From positions 1 to 64,000 of the forward strand of contig NZ_JBIAOU010000011.1 of NCBI RefSeq assembly GCF_042879035.1: a stretch of 64,000 nucleotides of DNA, read 5' to 3'. Both the position numbers and the translations under genes were made by a program. The stretch comes from Rhodococcus_G sp042879035. GTDB taxonomy: Bacteria; Actinomycetota; Actinomycetes; Mycobacteriales; Mycobacteriaceae. Positions 51,147 through 58,954 of this stretch are shown here, piece after piece (the stretch's first letter is position 1; each line of letters begins with the position of its first letter). The notes under the pieces were generated by a model that saw nothing but the letters and a program-made list of their open reading frames with translations, was not told the DNA's origin and made no database searches.

Positions 51147-51994
51147 GACCTTGCTCCGATCCAGAGTGCTGCGCCGACGATGGCGACGATTCCGATGGCC
51201 CACATCGCCATGCCCTCGGACGCCGGGCCCAGGCCGCCGAGACCGTAACCGCCGGGGCTCTGCGTCTCGGAGGCGGACTTGATGTAGGCGATGATGTCGC
51301 TCTTCTCGTCCGAGCTCAGCTGGCGGTCGGAGAACTTCGGCATGTTCTGCGGACCGGTGACCATGGCCTGGTAGATCTGCTGCTCGTTCGGCGCGTCGAG
51401 CGCGGGCGCGAACTTGCCGGACGACAGGGCGCCGCCGCGGCCGGTGAAGTTGTGGCAGGAGGCGCAGTTGAGACGGAACAGCTCGCTGCCGCGGGCGACG
51501 TCGTCACCGCGCAGCGAGGTGGTCGCGACCTCGCCGTTCTCGTCCCGGACGACGGTCGGGCCGCCGCCGTTGGCCTGGATGTAGGCACCGATGGCGTCGG
51601 TCTGGTGGGCGTCGAACTTCGCCGGCTTGCGGACGGCCTGGGCCTGGTTGGAGGCCATCGGCATGCGGCCCGACGACACCTGGAAGTAGACGGCGGCCTC
51701 GCCGACACCGATCAGGCTGGGACCACGGTCCAGCACACCCTGCAGGTTCGCGCCGTGGCAGGTGACGCAGGACGTGTCGTACAGCTGCTTGCCCTCGCGG
51801 ATCAGCGCTGACGCATCGTCGGACGCGGTCGCAACCTGCGGCGTCGGGGTCAGTGCCGACGCGAGGAAGCCTGCGCCGACGAGTCCCATCATCAGGATCA
51901 GGGCGCCGGTGACACGGCGGCGAACCTTGCGCTGACGACGGGCTTTCGTGGCAGTCGCGCTGTCGGCGGCTGCTGAAGGGGGGGATGAACTCAT
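51143..51994 (-). CDS. qcrC: Diheme cytochrome c subunit of the bcc complex
   Basis: 283 residues. Basic N-terminus and a membrane anchor (about 29-48), two CxxCH heme motifs (CVTCH and CASCH) in cytochrome c domains, and a second membrane helix near the C-terminus (MAMWAIGIVAIVGAALWIG). Carries electrons straight to the copper A centre of CtaC. ATG at 51994; the longer frame to 52096 is unsupported. Confidence 0.95.
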   Translation of the reverse strand: MSSSPPSAAADSATATKARRQRKVRRRVTGALILMMGLVGAGFLASALTPTPQVATASDDASALIREGKQLYDTSCVTCHGANLQGVLDRGPSLIGVGEAAVYFQVSSGRMPMASNQAQAVRKPAKFDAHQTDAIGAYIQANGGGPTVVRDENGEVATTSLRGDDVARGSELFRLNCASCHNFTGRGGALSSGKFAPALDAPNEQQIYQAMVTGPQNMPKFSDRQLSSDEKSDIIAYIKSASETQSPGGYGLGGLGPASEGMAMWAIGIVAIVGAALWIGARS

Positions 51995-52056
51995 CTGTAT
52001 CCCTTTGGTCTCGCGGGACGGACTGAACGGACTGGGCTGGGTGCTGCGTTCAGCTG

Positions 52057-52668
52057 CTAACGGATGAAATAGATGGTGGCGAACAGGCCGATCCACACGA
52101 TGTCGACGAAGTGCCAGTAGTACGAGACAACGATCGCTGCGGTTGCCTGCGCGGGGGTGAACTTGCTGACCTTGGTACGCACCAACAGGAAGACGAACGC
52201 CACGAGGCCGCCGATGACGTGCAGGCCGTGGAAACCGGTCGTCATGTAGAAGACCGATCCGTAGGCGCTGCTCGACAGCGTGGTGCCGTGCTCAACCAGG
52301 TGGATGTACTCGTACGCCTGGCCGAGCACGAAGAAGGTGCCCATGGCCAGGGTCAGGATGTACCAGCGGCGCAGGCCGAAGACGTCGCCGCGCTCGGCGG
52401 CGAAGACGCCCATCTGGCAGGTGAACGACGAGGCCACGAGCACCGCGGTGACCGGCACGGCCAGTGCCAGGTTCAACTCCGTGGGCTCCGGCGGCCAGTT
52501 GCCGTTCGCCTGCGCGCGCGCGACGAAGTACATCGCGAACAAACCAGCGAAGAACATCAACTCGCTGGACAGCCAGATAATGGTGCCGACGCTGACCATG
52601 TTCGGCCGGTTCAGCGAGTGCACGCGCTGGGTTATTGCGGATCCTTGGGTCCCTACTGCGCTCGTCAC
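52057..52668 (-). CDS. ctaE: Cytochrome c oxidase subunit III
   Basis: 203 residues with five membrane helices; MVSVGTIIWLSSELMFFAGL and AYGSVFYMTTGFHGLHVIGG are the family signatures, and the C-terminus is WHFVDIVWIGLFATIYFIR. Starts GTG at 52668 (VTSAVGTQGSAITQRVHSLN), the same start as the mycobacterial protein. A long upstream continuation of the frame is antisense to trpD. First gene of the minus-strand respiratory operon, followed by qcrC after 62 bases. Confidence 0.95.
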   Translation of the reverse strand: MTSAVGTQGSAITQRVHSLNRPNMVSVGTIIWLSSELMFFAGLFAMYFVARAQANGNWPPEPTELNLALAVPVTAVLVASSFTCQMGVFAAERGDVFGLRRWYILTLAMGTFFVLGQAYEYIHLVEHGTTLSSSAYGSVFYMTTGFHGLHVIGGLVAFVFLLVRTKVSKFTPAQATAAIVVSYYWHFVDIVWIGLFATIYFIR

Positions 52669-52794
52669 AGAAGGAAGTATGACGCGTTGTCGTACGAGAG
52701 GACCACCCGGGTCCGTTCTAGACGTGTCGCTGTCGCTCTCCAGTATGCCCGTGCCCGTGATTGTGCAGGTCGGCGCTCGTGGGACGCTGTTCTG

Positions 52795-53256
52795 ATGACT
52801 CGGCTGGGTTGGTGGCACAGGTTTTTCGGACGGCGCTCGGCGGTTGCTCTGGACCGGGATCGGACGGATCTGGTGGTGGTCGTGTCGAGCGTCGACGACG
52901 CCGAGGCGTGCAGCACCGCGCTCGACCGCGGCGCCGCGACCGACCCTCGGTGGAGTCCCGAGGCCGAGGCGGTGCTCCGGCACCATCTGCGCCTGCCCGC
53001 CGACGCGGTGGACCGGGCCGCCGAGCTCGCGGCGCAGGACGGGTACACGGTCGCCCTCGCGCCGGGGGACGTTCCGAACGTCGACGACACCGACGGCCTC
53101 GTCACGGTCGTGCTGCACCGCACTCAGGTCCTCGACGCGCTGCACTGTTCGCAGGAGCGGTCCCGGATGGCCGGTCTGGCGCAGCGGGCGGGAGGCACCG
53201 TCGTCGGGTGGGACGCCCTGCAGCCGCCGCCTGATCAGGGTGCGCGAACTGACTAA
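52795..53256 (+). CDS. Conserved hypothetical protein upstream of trpD
   Basis: 153 residues. MTRLGWWHRFFGRRSAVALD, then VVVVSSVDDAEACSTALDRG and a helical middle; no signal, no metal motif. It looks alpha/beta and resembles the small actinobacterial proteins found between ctaE and trpD. ATG at 52795 in an otherwise open frame; the weak ribosome site makes the start uncertain. The gene ends 28 bases before trpD on the same strand, so they may be co-transcribed. Confidence 0.65.
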   Translation: MTRLGWWHRFFGRRSAVALDRDRTDLVVVVSSVDDAEACSTALDRGAATDPRWSPEAEAVLRHHLRLPADAVDRAAELAAQDGYTVALAPGDVPNVDDTDGLVTVVLHRTQVLDALHCSQERSRMAGLAQRAGGTVVGWDALQPPPDQGARTD

Positions 53257-53284
53257 GCTGCACTGCGGATCGTTCGGGACGACA

Positions 53285-54334
53285 GTGAAGGCGGATGGAA
53301 TGGGGACTTGGCCAGAGGTGCTCGGCTCTCTGACGGACGGACGCGATCTCGACGCCGCCACCGCCGCGTGGGCGATGAGCGAGATCATGTCGGACAACGC
53401 CACCCCCGCCCAGATCGCCGCGTTCGGTGTCGCACTGAAGATGAAGGGCCCGACCCCGGCCGAGGTGACCGGCATCGCGGACGCGATGCTCGAGCACGCC
53501 CGCACCCTCGACGTCGACTCCGACGCGGTGGACATCGTCGGCACCGGCGGTGACCGGCAGCAGACGGTCAACATCTCGACGATGGCGTCGGTGGTGGTCG
53601 CGGCGACCGGGATCCGCGTCGTCAAGCACGGTAACCGCGCGGCGTCGTCGAAGAGCGGTGGTGCGGACGTGCTCGAGGCACTCGGGGTCCGCATCGGCCT
53701 GGACCCGGCGGCCGTGGCGGAATGCGTCCGTGAGGTCGGTATCGGATTCTGCTTCGCGCCCACCTTCCATCCCGCGTTCCGGTTCACCGGTGCGCCGCGC
53801 AAGGAGATCGGGATTCCGACCGTCTTCAACGTGCTCGGTCCGCTGACCAACCCGGCCCGGCCGCGAGCCGGCCTGATCGGGTGTGCGTTCGCGGACCTGC
53901 AGCCGGTCGTTGCGGGGGTCCTCGCCGGCCGGGGCGCGACCGCTCTGGTCGTGCGCGGTGACGACGGGCTCGACGAGATCACCACGTCGACGACGAGCTC
54001 CGCGTTCGTGGTCGAGGGTGGCACGGTGCGGGAGGACCGCATCGACCCCACCGAACTCGGCATCGAGCGAGTGCCGCTCGACGCGCTCCGCGGTGGTGAC
54101 GCGGAGGTGAACGCGGCGATCGCGCGGACCGTCCTGGGCGGTGAGCGGGGCGCCGTGCACGACGCGGTGATCCTGAACGCGGCGGGCGCGATCGCGGCTC
54201 ACGGCGGGTTGAACGGTTCGCTCGGTGAGGCGTTGCAGGCGGGAATGGCGCGGGCCGTCGAGGCGATCGACAGCGGGGCGGCCGCAGCTCTCCTGGATCG
54301 CTGGGTCGAGGTCAGCACCCGCCTCGCGGGCTGA
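53285..54334 (+). CDS. trpD: Anthranilate phosphoribosyltransferase
   Basis: 349 residues from GTG at 53285, or 344 from ATG at 53300. Second step of tryptophan synthesis: transfers phosphoribosyl to anthranilate. MGTWPEVLGSLTDGRDLDAA at the start, the phosphoribosyl loop VGTGGDRQQTVNIST, KHGNRAASSKSGGADVLEAL and VFNVLGPLTNPARP. Isolated from other trp genes here, as in mycobacteria. A strong terminator separates it from the facing RAM gene. Confidence 0.95.
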   Translation: MKADGMGTWPEVLGSLTDGRDLDAATAAWAMSEIMSDNATPAQIAAFGVALKMKGPTPAEVTGIADAMLEHARTLDVDSDAVDIVGTGGDRQQTVNISTMASVVVAATGIRVVKHGNRAASSKSGGADVLEALGVRIGLDPAAVAECVREVGIGFCFAPTFHPAFRFTGAPRKEIGIPTVFNVLGPLTNPARPRAGLIGCAFADLQPVVAGVLAGRGATALVVRGDDGLDEITTSTTSSAFVVEGGTVREDRIDPTELGIERVPLDALRGGDAEVNAAIARTVLGGERGAVHDAVILNAAGAIAAHGGLNGSLGEALQAGMARAVEAIDSGAAAALLDRWVEVSTRLAG

Positions 54335-54357
54335 CCCGCCCGACGCCGACATGACGC

Positions 54358-54396
54358 GCAGAACCCCGGCTCGGGAGATCCGAGCCGGGGTTCTGC
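54358..54396. terminator. 17-base hairpin between trpD and the RAM-domain gene
   Basis: GCAGAACCCCGGCTCGG (54358-54374) pairs perfectly with 54380-54396 around GAGAT. The two genes converge here. Confidence 0.85.
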
Positions 54397-54403
54397 ACCG
54401 CGG

Positions 54404-54679
54404 TCACTCGCCGATGGAGAACGCCGCCTCGACGTCGGCGCTCGCGTAGGACCGGAACGCGATGTGCGTGGTGGTCCGCACGACCCCCTCCACCTTGTTG
54501 ATCGCGCCGGTCACCACTTCGGCGATCCGCTCGTGGTCGCGGACCTTGACGATCGCGATGAGGTCGACGTCACCCGCGCACGAGTACACCTCGGAGACAC
54601 CGGCGATGTCGGCGACGGCCTGGGCGGTCTCGGGAATCCGGTTCGCCTCGGCGTCGATCAGGACGATGGCGTTGATCAT
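54404..54679 (-). CDS. Stand-alone Lrp/AsnC ligand-binding (RAM) domain protein
   Basis: 91 residues: MINAIVLIDAEANRIPETAQ, then AGDVDLIAIVKVRDHERIAE and VVRTTTHIAFRSYASADVEA. This is the alpha/beta effector-binding half of Lrp-type regulators without any DNA-binding helix-turn-helix. It should form dimers or octamers and bind amino acids, perhaps modulating a full-length Lrp. The ATG overlaps the stop of the DEDD/UvrC gene by 4 bases (ATGA), so the two are coupled. Confidence 0.88.
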   Translation of the reverse strand: MINAIVLIDAEANRIPETAQAVADIAGVSEVYSCAGDVDLIAIVKVRDHERIAEVVTGAINKVEGVVRTTTHIAFRSYASADVEAAFSIGE

Positions 54680-56418
54680 CTCGCTCCTTGTGGATCTCGG
54701 GGGTGGCTCGGTCTCTCAGCGTAGGCGCCGGCGCCCCGCGCCAGCGCGCACCACTGCTGCCACGAACCCGCGCCGTGTGCGGGCTCGCGGTACCCGTCGG
54801 TGGCGCGCACGATCCGGACGCCGGGCCCGTCGAGCCAACTCGCCACCAGCCCGACCTCGCCCGCGGTCGCGCCGCGCAGGGGCGAGGGGTCCGGTAGGAC
54901 GGTCTCCGCGGACAGTGTCAATGCCTCGACGACGGGCATCGGTGCCACTCCGCGAGGTGCGACACCGGAGGACGCCAGTCGTCCGCACCGGACGACGGCG
55001 AACTCCCACCCGCCGCCGTCGCGGGGTCGGGCGGCGACCAGTTCGTCGATGGCGGCGACGGCCGCGAGCCGTTGGCAGCGGCGCAGTGCGGTGCCGAGCG
55101 CGGCCGTGCGGTCCCGCAGCCGCGCAGCGCTCTCGAACAGTTCCGCGGCCGCGAGGTCCTCGATGCGGGCCCGCAGCCGGTGCAGCGGGGCGGCGTCGTC
55201 CCCGCGGATCAGCGCGCGGACGGTGTCCACAGCGGGACGGTAGGCGTCGGGCGTCTGGGGGGTACTGCCCGCCGGGCAGCCGCCGACCGCGCTGTCCGGG
55301 CAGTCCGGCCCGTGCACCTGGTCGCGGCGAATCTTCTTGGTGCAGGTACGGATTCGGCTCACGTCGGCGATCGTCGCGGCGGTGTCGGCGGCGTCGGTCC
55401 GATTCGTGAACGGCCCGAGGCTGTCGGGGCCGGCGCGGCGGGTGACGGAGAGCCGGGGGAACGGCTCGTCGGTCAGTGTGATCCACCACGCCCGCTTCGG
55501 AAACTTCGACCTCCGGTTGTACGGAGGGGCGTACGCGGCGAGCATGCGCAGTTCGCGTACGGCGGCCTCGAGGCCGTGCGCGCACTCGACGTGGTCCACC
55601 CGGGTCGCGAGTGCCACCATCTCCTTCATCCGCGCGCGGGTCTCCGATCCGGTGAAGTAGCCGCGCACCCGGCGCTGGAGGTTGACCGCGGTCCCGACGT
55701 AGAGGACCTCGTCCGACGGCCCGCGGAACAGGTAGACGCCGGGTGTGCGGGGCAGGTGTGCGGCCAGGCCCCGCTTGCCGCGCTGCGCGGCAGACACGTT
55801 CGGCAGGTAGTCGACGAGTTCGGGATAGCTGTGCACGCCGAGGTTGCCGACGCGCTCGATCAGAGCGTGCAGGACGTCGACGGTGGCGCGGGCGTCGTCG
55901 AGTGCCCGGTGCGTCGGCCGGGTGGTGACCCGGAACAGGTCCGCCAGCGCCGAGAGTTTCACCGACGGTGCCTCCTCGCGGGAGAGCACCCGGCGGGCCA
56001 GCTTCACCGTGCACAGCACCTGGAACGGCGGCCACGCCAGATCGAGGCGGGTGGCCGCCGCCCGCAGGAATCCGACGTCGAAGCGGGCGTTGTGCGCGAC
56101 CAGGACGGCGCCGCGGGAGAACTCGAGAAAGGTCGGCAGTACCTGTTCGATCCGGGGCGCGCCGACGAGCATCGCCGAGGTGATGCCGGTCAGCTGCACG
56201 ATGAACGGGGACAGTGTTCGCCCCGGATCGACGAGGGTGGCCAGTTCTCCGATCACCTCCCCGCCGCGTACCTTCACTGCCCCGATCTCGGTGATGGCGT
56301 CCTCCCCGGAGTTGCTGCCGGTGGTCTCGAGGTCGACGACGACGAATGTCGTGTCCCGTAACGGGGTGTCCAGCTCGTCGAACGTCAGCTGGCGTGCGGT
56401 GGTGTCACGGGAACTCAC
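54676..56418 (-). CDS. DEDD exonuclease (DnaQ epsilon) fused to UvrC-type GIY-YIG nuclease
   Basis: 580 residues from GTG at 56418 (588 from 56442). Residues about 20-190 form a DnaQ-like 3'-5' exonuclease: FVVVDLETTGSN (DxE), VAHNARFDVGFL and HRALDDARATVDVL. Residues about 215-300 form a GIY-YIG endonuclease (RTPGVYLFRGPSDEVLYVGT, NLQRRVRGYF) like the N-terminus of UvrC/Cho, followed by a UvrC-like Cys-rich region (CTKKIRRDQVHGPDCPDSAVG) and UvrB-binding-type helices. In M. tuberculosis Rv2191 has the same plan. It probably works in DNA repair, incising then trimming a strand. Confidence 0.9.
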   Translation of the reverse strand: MSSRDTTARQLTFDELDTPLRDTTFVVVDLETTGSNSGEDAITEIGAVKVRGGEVIGELATLVDPGRTLSPFIVQLTGITSAMLVGAPRIEQVLPTFLEFSRGAVLVAHNARFDVGFLRAAATRLDLAWPPFQVLCTVKLARRVLSREEAPSVKLSALADLFRVTTRPTHRALDDARATVDVLHALIERVGNLGVHSYPELVDYLPNVSAAQRGKRGLAAHLPRTPGVYLFRGPSDEVLYVGTAVNLQRRVRGYFTGSETRARMKEMVALATRVDHVECAHGLEAAVRELRMLAAYAPPYNRRSKFPKRAWWITLTDEPFPRLSVTRRAGPDSLGPFTNRTDAADTAATIADVSRIRTCTKKIRRDQVHGPDCPDSAVGGCPAGSTPQTPDAYRPAVDTVRALIRGDDAAPLHRLRARIEDLAAAELFESAARLRDRTAALGTALRRCQRLAAVAAIDELVAARPRDGGGWEFAVVRCGRLASSGVAPRGVAPMPVVEALTLSAETVLPDPSPLRGATAGEVGLVASWLDGPGVRIVRATDGYREPAHGAGSWQQWCALARGAGAYAERPSHPRDPQGAR

Positions 56419-56547
56419 GCCCCCGAGGCTAGGGGGCGGCACCGACAGGTCGTGTCGCTCAACGGTTCCTGTCGGGGGGTGTCGCTACTTTCGGCTCGTG
56501 TCGGCCTCTCGAAACGCCCGGCGACCACGAATGAGACGAGGGTCACA

Positions 56548-56817
56548 ATGATTGTGGATTGCAGCGAATGCGCGGTTCGCGACATCGCCTGCGTCGACTG
56601 TGTGGTGACCGTGCTGCTCGGCTGCCCCGAGGCCGATTCCCGGGTGGAGACCGTCCGGTCCGGTGTTCCCGGCCGAATGAGTATTGAGCAGGAGGAACGG
56701 GTGGTCCTCGTGGCACCTGCGGACGCCGGAACGGTGCCGCGACCGAGGCAGGTCCCCGTGGTCCGACCCACGCAGACCAGGCGGTCGTTATCGGTTCGTG
56801 ACCAAGCCGTCCGCTGA
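56548..56817 (+). CDS. Small protein with paired CxxC motifs
   Basis: 89 residues from ATG at 56548. MIVDCSECAVRDIACVDCVV contains C-x2-C-x6-C-x2-C within the first 18 residues, a candidate metal or cluster knuckle, followed by a mostly hydrophilic tail. Similar small Cys-rich proteins precede NlpC/P60 genes in actinobacteria, to my memory. The ribosome site is a weak GAGGGTC. Directly upstream of the riboswitch-controlled NlpC/P60 gene, same strand. No function is known to me. Confidence 0.65.
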   Translation: MIVDCSECAVRDIACVDCVVTVLLGCPEADSRVETVRSGVPGRMSIEQEERVVLVAPADAGTVPRPRQVPVVRPTQTRRSLSVRDQAVR

Positions 56818-56954
56818 CGCGAAACGGATGCCCGAATTGCTCGGTTGGCCCGACTTTCCGGGTCGTCGGGGTCGACAGCGGCGTGGTGCTTTCGTAATCT
56901 TCTCGAGACCTAGCGGAGTCTCGTCGCACCACACCGGTGCGGCATCGCCAGGTA

Positions 56955-57096
56955 CCGCCTAATCGAACTCCCGCAAGGGAATCGTGCCGGGAACCCAGGT
57001 TTCCATTGGGGTGAATCCCGCCGGAGCGCAGACCGCGTGCCGACGGGTAGGGCTGATCTTCCCAGCCCGAACCCGTCAGCTAACTCGGTCGGCGGA
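56955..57096 (+). promoter_or_regulatory. c-di-AMP (ydaO/yuaA) riboswitch
   Basis: The leader of the NlpC/P60 gene carries class hallmarks: a closing stem CCGCC (near 56955) with GGCGG (57091-57095), the blocks GCCGGGAACCCAGGT and TTGGGGTGAATCCC, and the downstream GACGGGTAGGGCTGATCTTC with CCCGAACCCGTCAGCTAACT. Class members in actinobacteria control cell-wall hydrolase genes (for example RpfA and NlpC/P60) and turn expression down when c-di-AMP is high. Position and motif order fit well; I could not fold or align it. Two stems lie upstream (56883-56932). Confidence 0.85.
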
Positions 57097-57123
57097 CGAA
57101 CGGAAGAAAGGCACCTCCTTCTC

Positions 57124-57687
57124 GTGGCAACACTGAGCACCAAGGCGCGACGCGTCGCCGTCGCCGGCATCCTGACCGTCGGCGCGATCACGGCCACCGC
57201 GGCTCCCGCCCTCGCCGAGCCCGTCACGGTTCCCGGCGTCGGCACCTTCGACATCCCGGGCGTCCCGGCGCAGACCATCGAGATCCCCGGTCTCCCGCAG
57301 CTCCCCGAGATCCCGGGCGCTCCCGCTGCCATCGCTCCGATTGTCACCGCTGGTCAGAAGGCCGTCGACGCCGCTGCCAGCAAGATCGGTGCCCCCTACG
57401 TGTGGGGTGCGACCGGCCCGGACGCCTTCGACTGCTCCGGTCTGGTGCAGTGGGCGTTCAAGCAGGTCGGCATCAGCATTCCGCGCACCAGCTACGACCA
57501 GGCCGCGGCCGGTACCCCGGTCTCGCTCAATGCGCTGCAGCCCGGTGACGTCGTGTCCTTCTACGGTGGCTCCCACTCCGCCATCTACGCCGGCAACGGT
57601 GAGGTCATCCACGCCGCGACCTCCGGTACCCCGGTCAAGCGCGCTCCGCTGTCGTCGATGCCGGCGGACGGCGCACGCCGCTACTGA
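57124..57687 (+). CDS. Secreted NlpC/P60 endopeptidase under c-di-AMP riboswitch control
   Basis: 187 residues from GTG. Sec signal peptide to about residue 32, with APALAEP as cleavage region. Spacer with PVTVPGVGTFDIPG, then NlpC/P60: YVWGATGPDAFDCSGLVQWA (catalytic Cys), GSHSAIYAGNG (His) and VIHAAT (third polar residue). Cleaves peptidoglycan stem peptides outside the cell. AAAGG lies about 13 bases upstream, beyond the usual spacing. Paralogue of the protein at 15751, with the same spacer motif. Confidence 0.92.
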   Translation: MATLSTKARRVAVAGILTVGAITATAAPALAEPVTVPGVGTFDIPGVPAQTIEIPGLPQLPEIPGAPAAIAPIVTAGQKAVDAAASKIGAPYVWGATGPDAFDCSGLVQWAFKQVGISIPRTSYDQAAAGTPVSLNALQPGDVVSFYGGSHSAIYAGNGEVIHAATSGTPVKRAPLSSMPADGARRY

Positions 57688-57910
57688 CGTACGGCGCCGC
57701 GGGCCGGGGAAGGGGCGCGGCGTCGACGAACGGCCCGGTGGCCGAACTTCGACGGGCCCGTCGATCCGTGTGGATCGGCGGGCCCTGTCGTGTTCCCGCC
57801 CGTGACCAGCGTGAGTTGCGTCCATGTGATTCGCCGGGTGGACACCGCTGTATGCCGTTCCGTAACCTGGCTGAGACCTTTTCGAGCGGAAGAACAGGAG
57901 CACCCGGTTC

Positions 57911-58954
57911 GTGGCGTCACTGAGGAAACGGTCCACCGCGGTCGCCGCCGGCGTGCTCACCCTCGCACTCGTCGGTGCCGGCACCGGCCCGGCAGTGGCG
58001 GATCCCGCGATCGACAATCCGACCGCGGCGCTCGAGAGGCTCACGGACCTGTCCCGACGGTCGGAGCAGACCACCGAGGCGATGCACAACGCGCAGATCG
58101 ACCTCGATTCCAAGCTCGGCGTGCAGCGCGACGCCGAACAGCGCCACGACGCCGATCTGCGCCTGCTCGACGACGCCCGCGCCGCGATGGCGCAGTTCCA
58201 GCCCGCCGTGGACCGGCTGACCGCCGCCAACTATCAGGGCGGCCGCGTGAACCGACTGTTCGCGGTGATGGTGTCCGATTCGCCCCAGCAGCTGCTCGAC
58301 CAGATGTCGACGCTCAGCGTGCTCTCCGCGGACACCGCCGCCCAGGTCGCGAAGTACAAGGCGGCCAGCGACGATGCGGCCGCCGCCGAGGAGGCGTCCC
58401 GCACGTCGGCCGACGAAGCCCGCACCGCCACCGAGCACGCCCGCTCGATCAGTGACGACCTCCAACGCACGCAGAGCGACCTGCAGTCGCAGATCGCGGA
58501 CGTCACCCAGGCGTTCGCCGCGCTGACCAGCGCCGAGAAGGCAACACTCGCCGGCTCCGTGTTCCCGGCCGGGTACGACCCGGCGATCGTGCTGCAGGGG
58601 CTGGTGCCCGGCTCCAACGCGAGCGCACTGCAGGCGGCGCTGACCCAGGTCGGCAAGCCGTACGTGTGGGGTGCCACCGGCCCCGACGGCTACGACTGCT
58701 CCGGGCTGATGGTGTGGGCGTACCGGCAGATCGGCAAGGAGCTACCGCGGTCGAGTCAGGCGCAGGCCGCGGGCGGGACCCCGGTGCGCAAAGAGGACCT
58801 GCAGCCCGGCGACCTCGTCATCTTCTACTCGGATGCCTCGCACGTGGGCATGTACGCCGGCAACGGGAACATCGTGCACGCCTCGACCTTCGGCGTCCCG
58901 GTGAAGGTGGCACCGCTGGACGCGTACCCGTTCTACGGCGCTCGCCGGTACTGA
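57911..58954 (+). CDS. Secreted NlpC/P60 endopeptidase with coiled-coil domain (RipC/Rv2190c-like)
   Basis: 347 residues. Signal peptide (about 1-33, GPAVADP), a long coiled coil (about 45-235: LDSKLGVQRDAEQRHDADLR, heptad-rich), then NlpC/P60 (about 238-347) with YVWGATGPDGYDCSGLMVWA (Cys), ASHVGMYAGNG (His) and NIVHAST. The coiled coil, as in RipA and the PcsB group, probably holds the catalytic domain inactive until FtsEX or other partners act. AGGAGC precedes the GTG at 57911. Position matches Rv2190c. Confidence 0.92.
   Translation: MASLRKRSTAVAAGVLTLALVGAGTGPAVADPAIDNPTAALERLTDLSRRSEQTTEAMHNAQIDLDSKLGVQRDAEQRHDADLRLLDDARAAMAQFQPAVDRLTAANYQGGRVNRLFAVMVSDSPQQLLDQMSTLSVLSADTAAQVAKYKAASDDAAAAEEASRTSADEARTATEHARSISDDLQRTQSDLQSQIADVTQAFAALTSAEKATLAGSVFPAGYDPAIVLQGLVPGSNASALQAALTQVGKPYVWGATGPDGYDCSGLMVWAYRQIGKELPRSSQAQAAGGTPVRKEDLQPGDLVIFYSDASHVGMYAGNGNIVHASTFGVPVKVAPLDAYPFYGARRY

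Noticed and set aside
50166..51248. 360-codon open frame on the plus strand across qcrA
   Set aside because: Antisense to the Rieske subunit, whose cluster motifs are intact on the other strand.
52669..54063. Upstream extension of the ctaE frame across trpD
   Set aside because: Similarity to CtaE starts at GTG 52668; the extension is antisense to trpD and motif-free.
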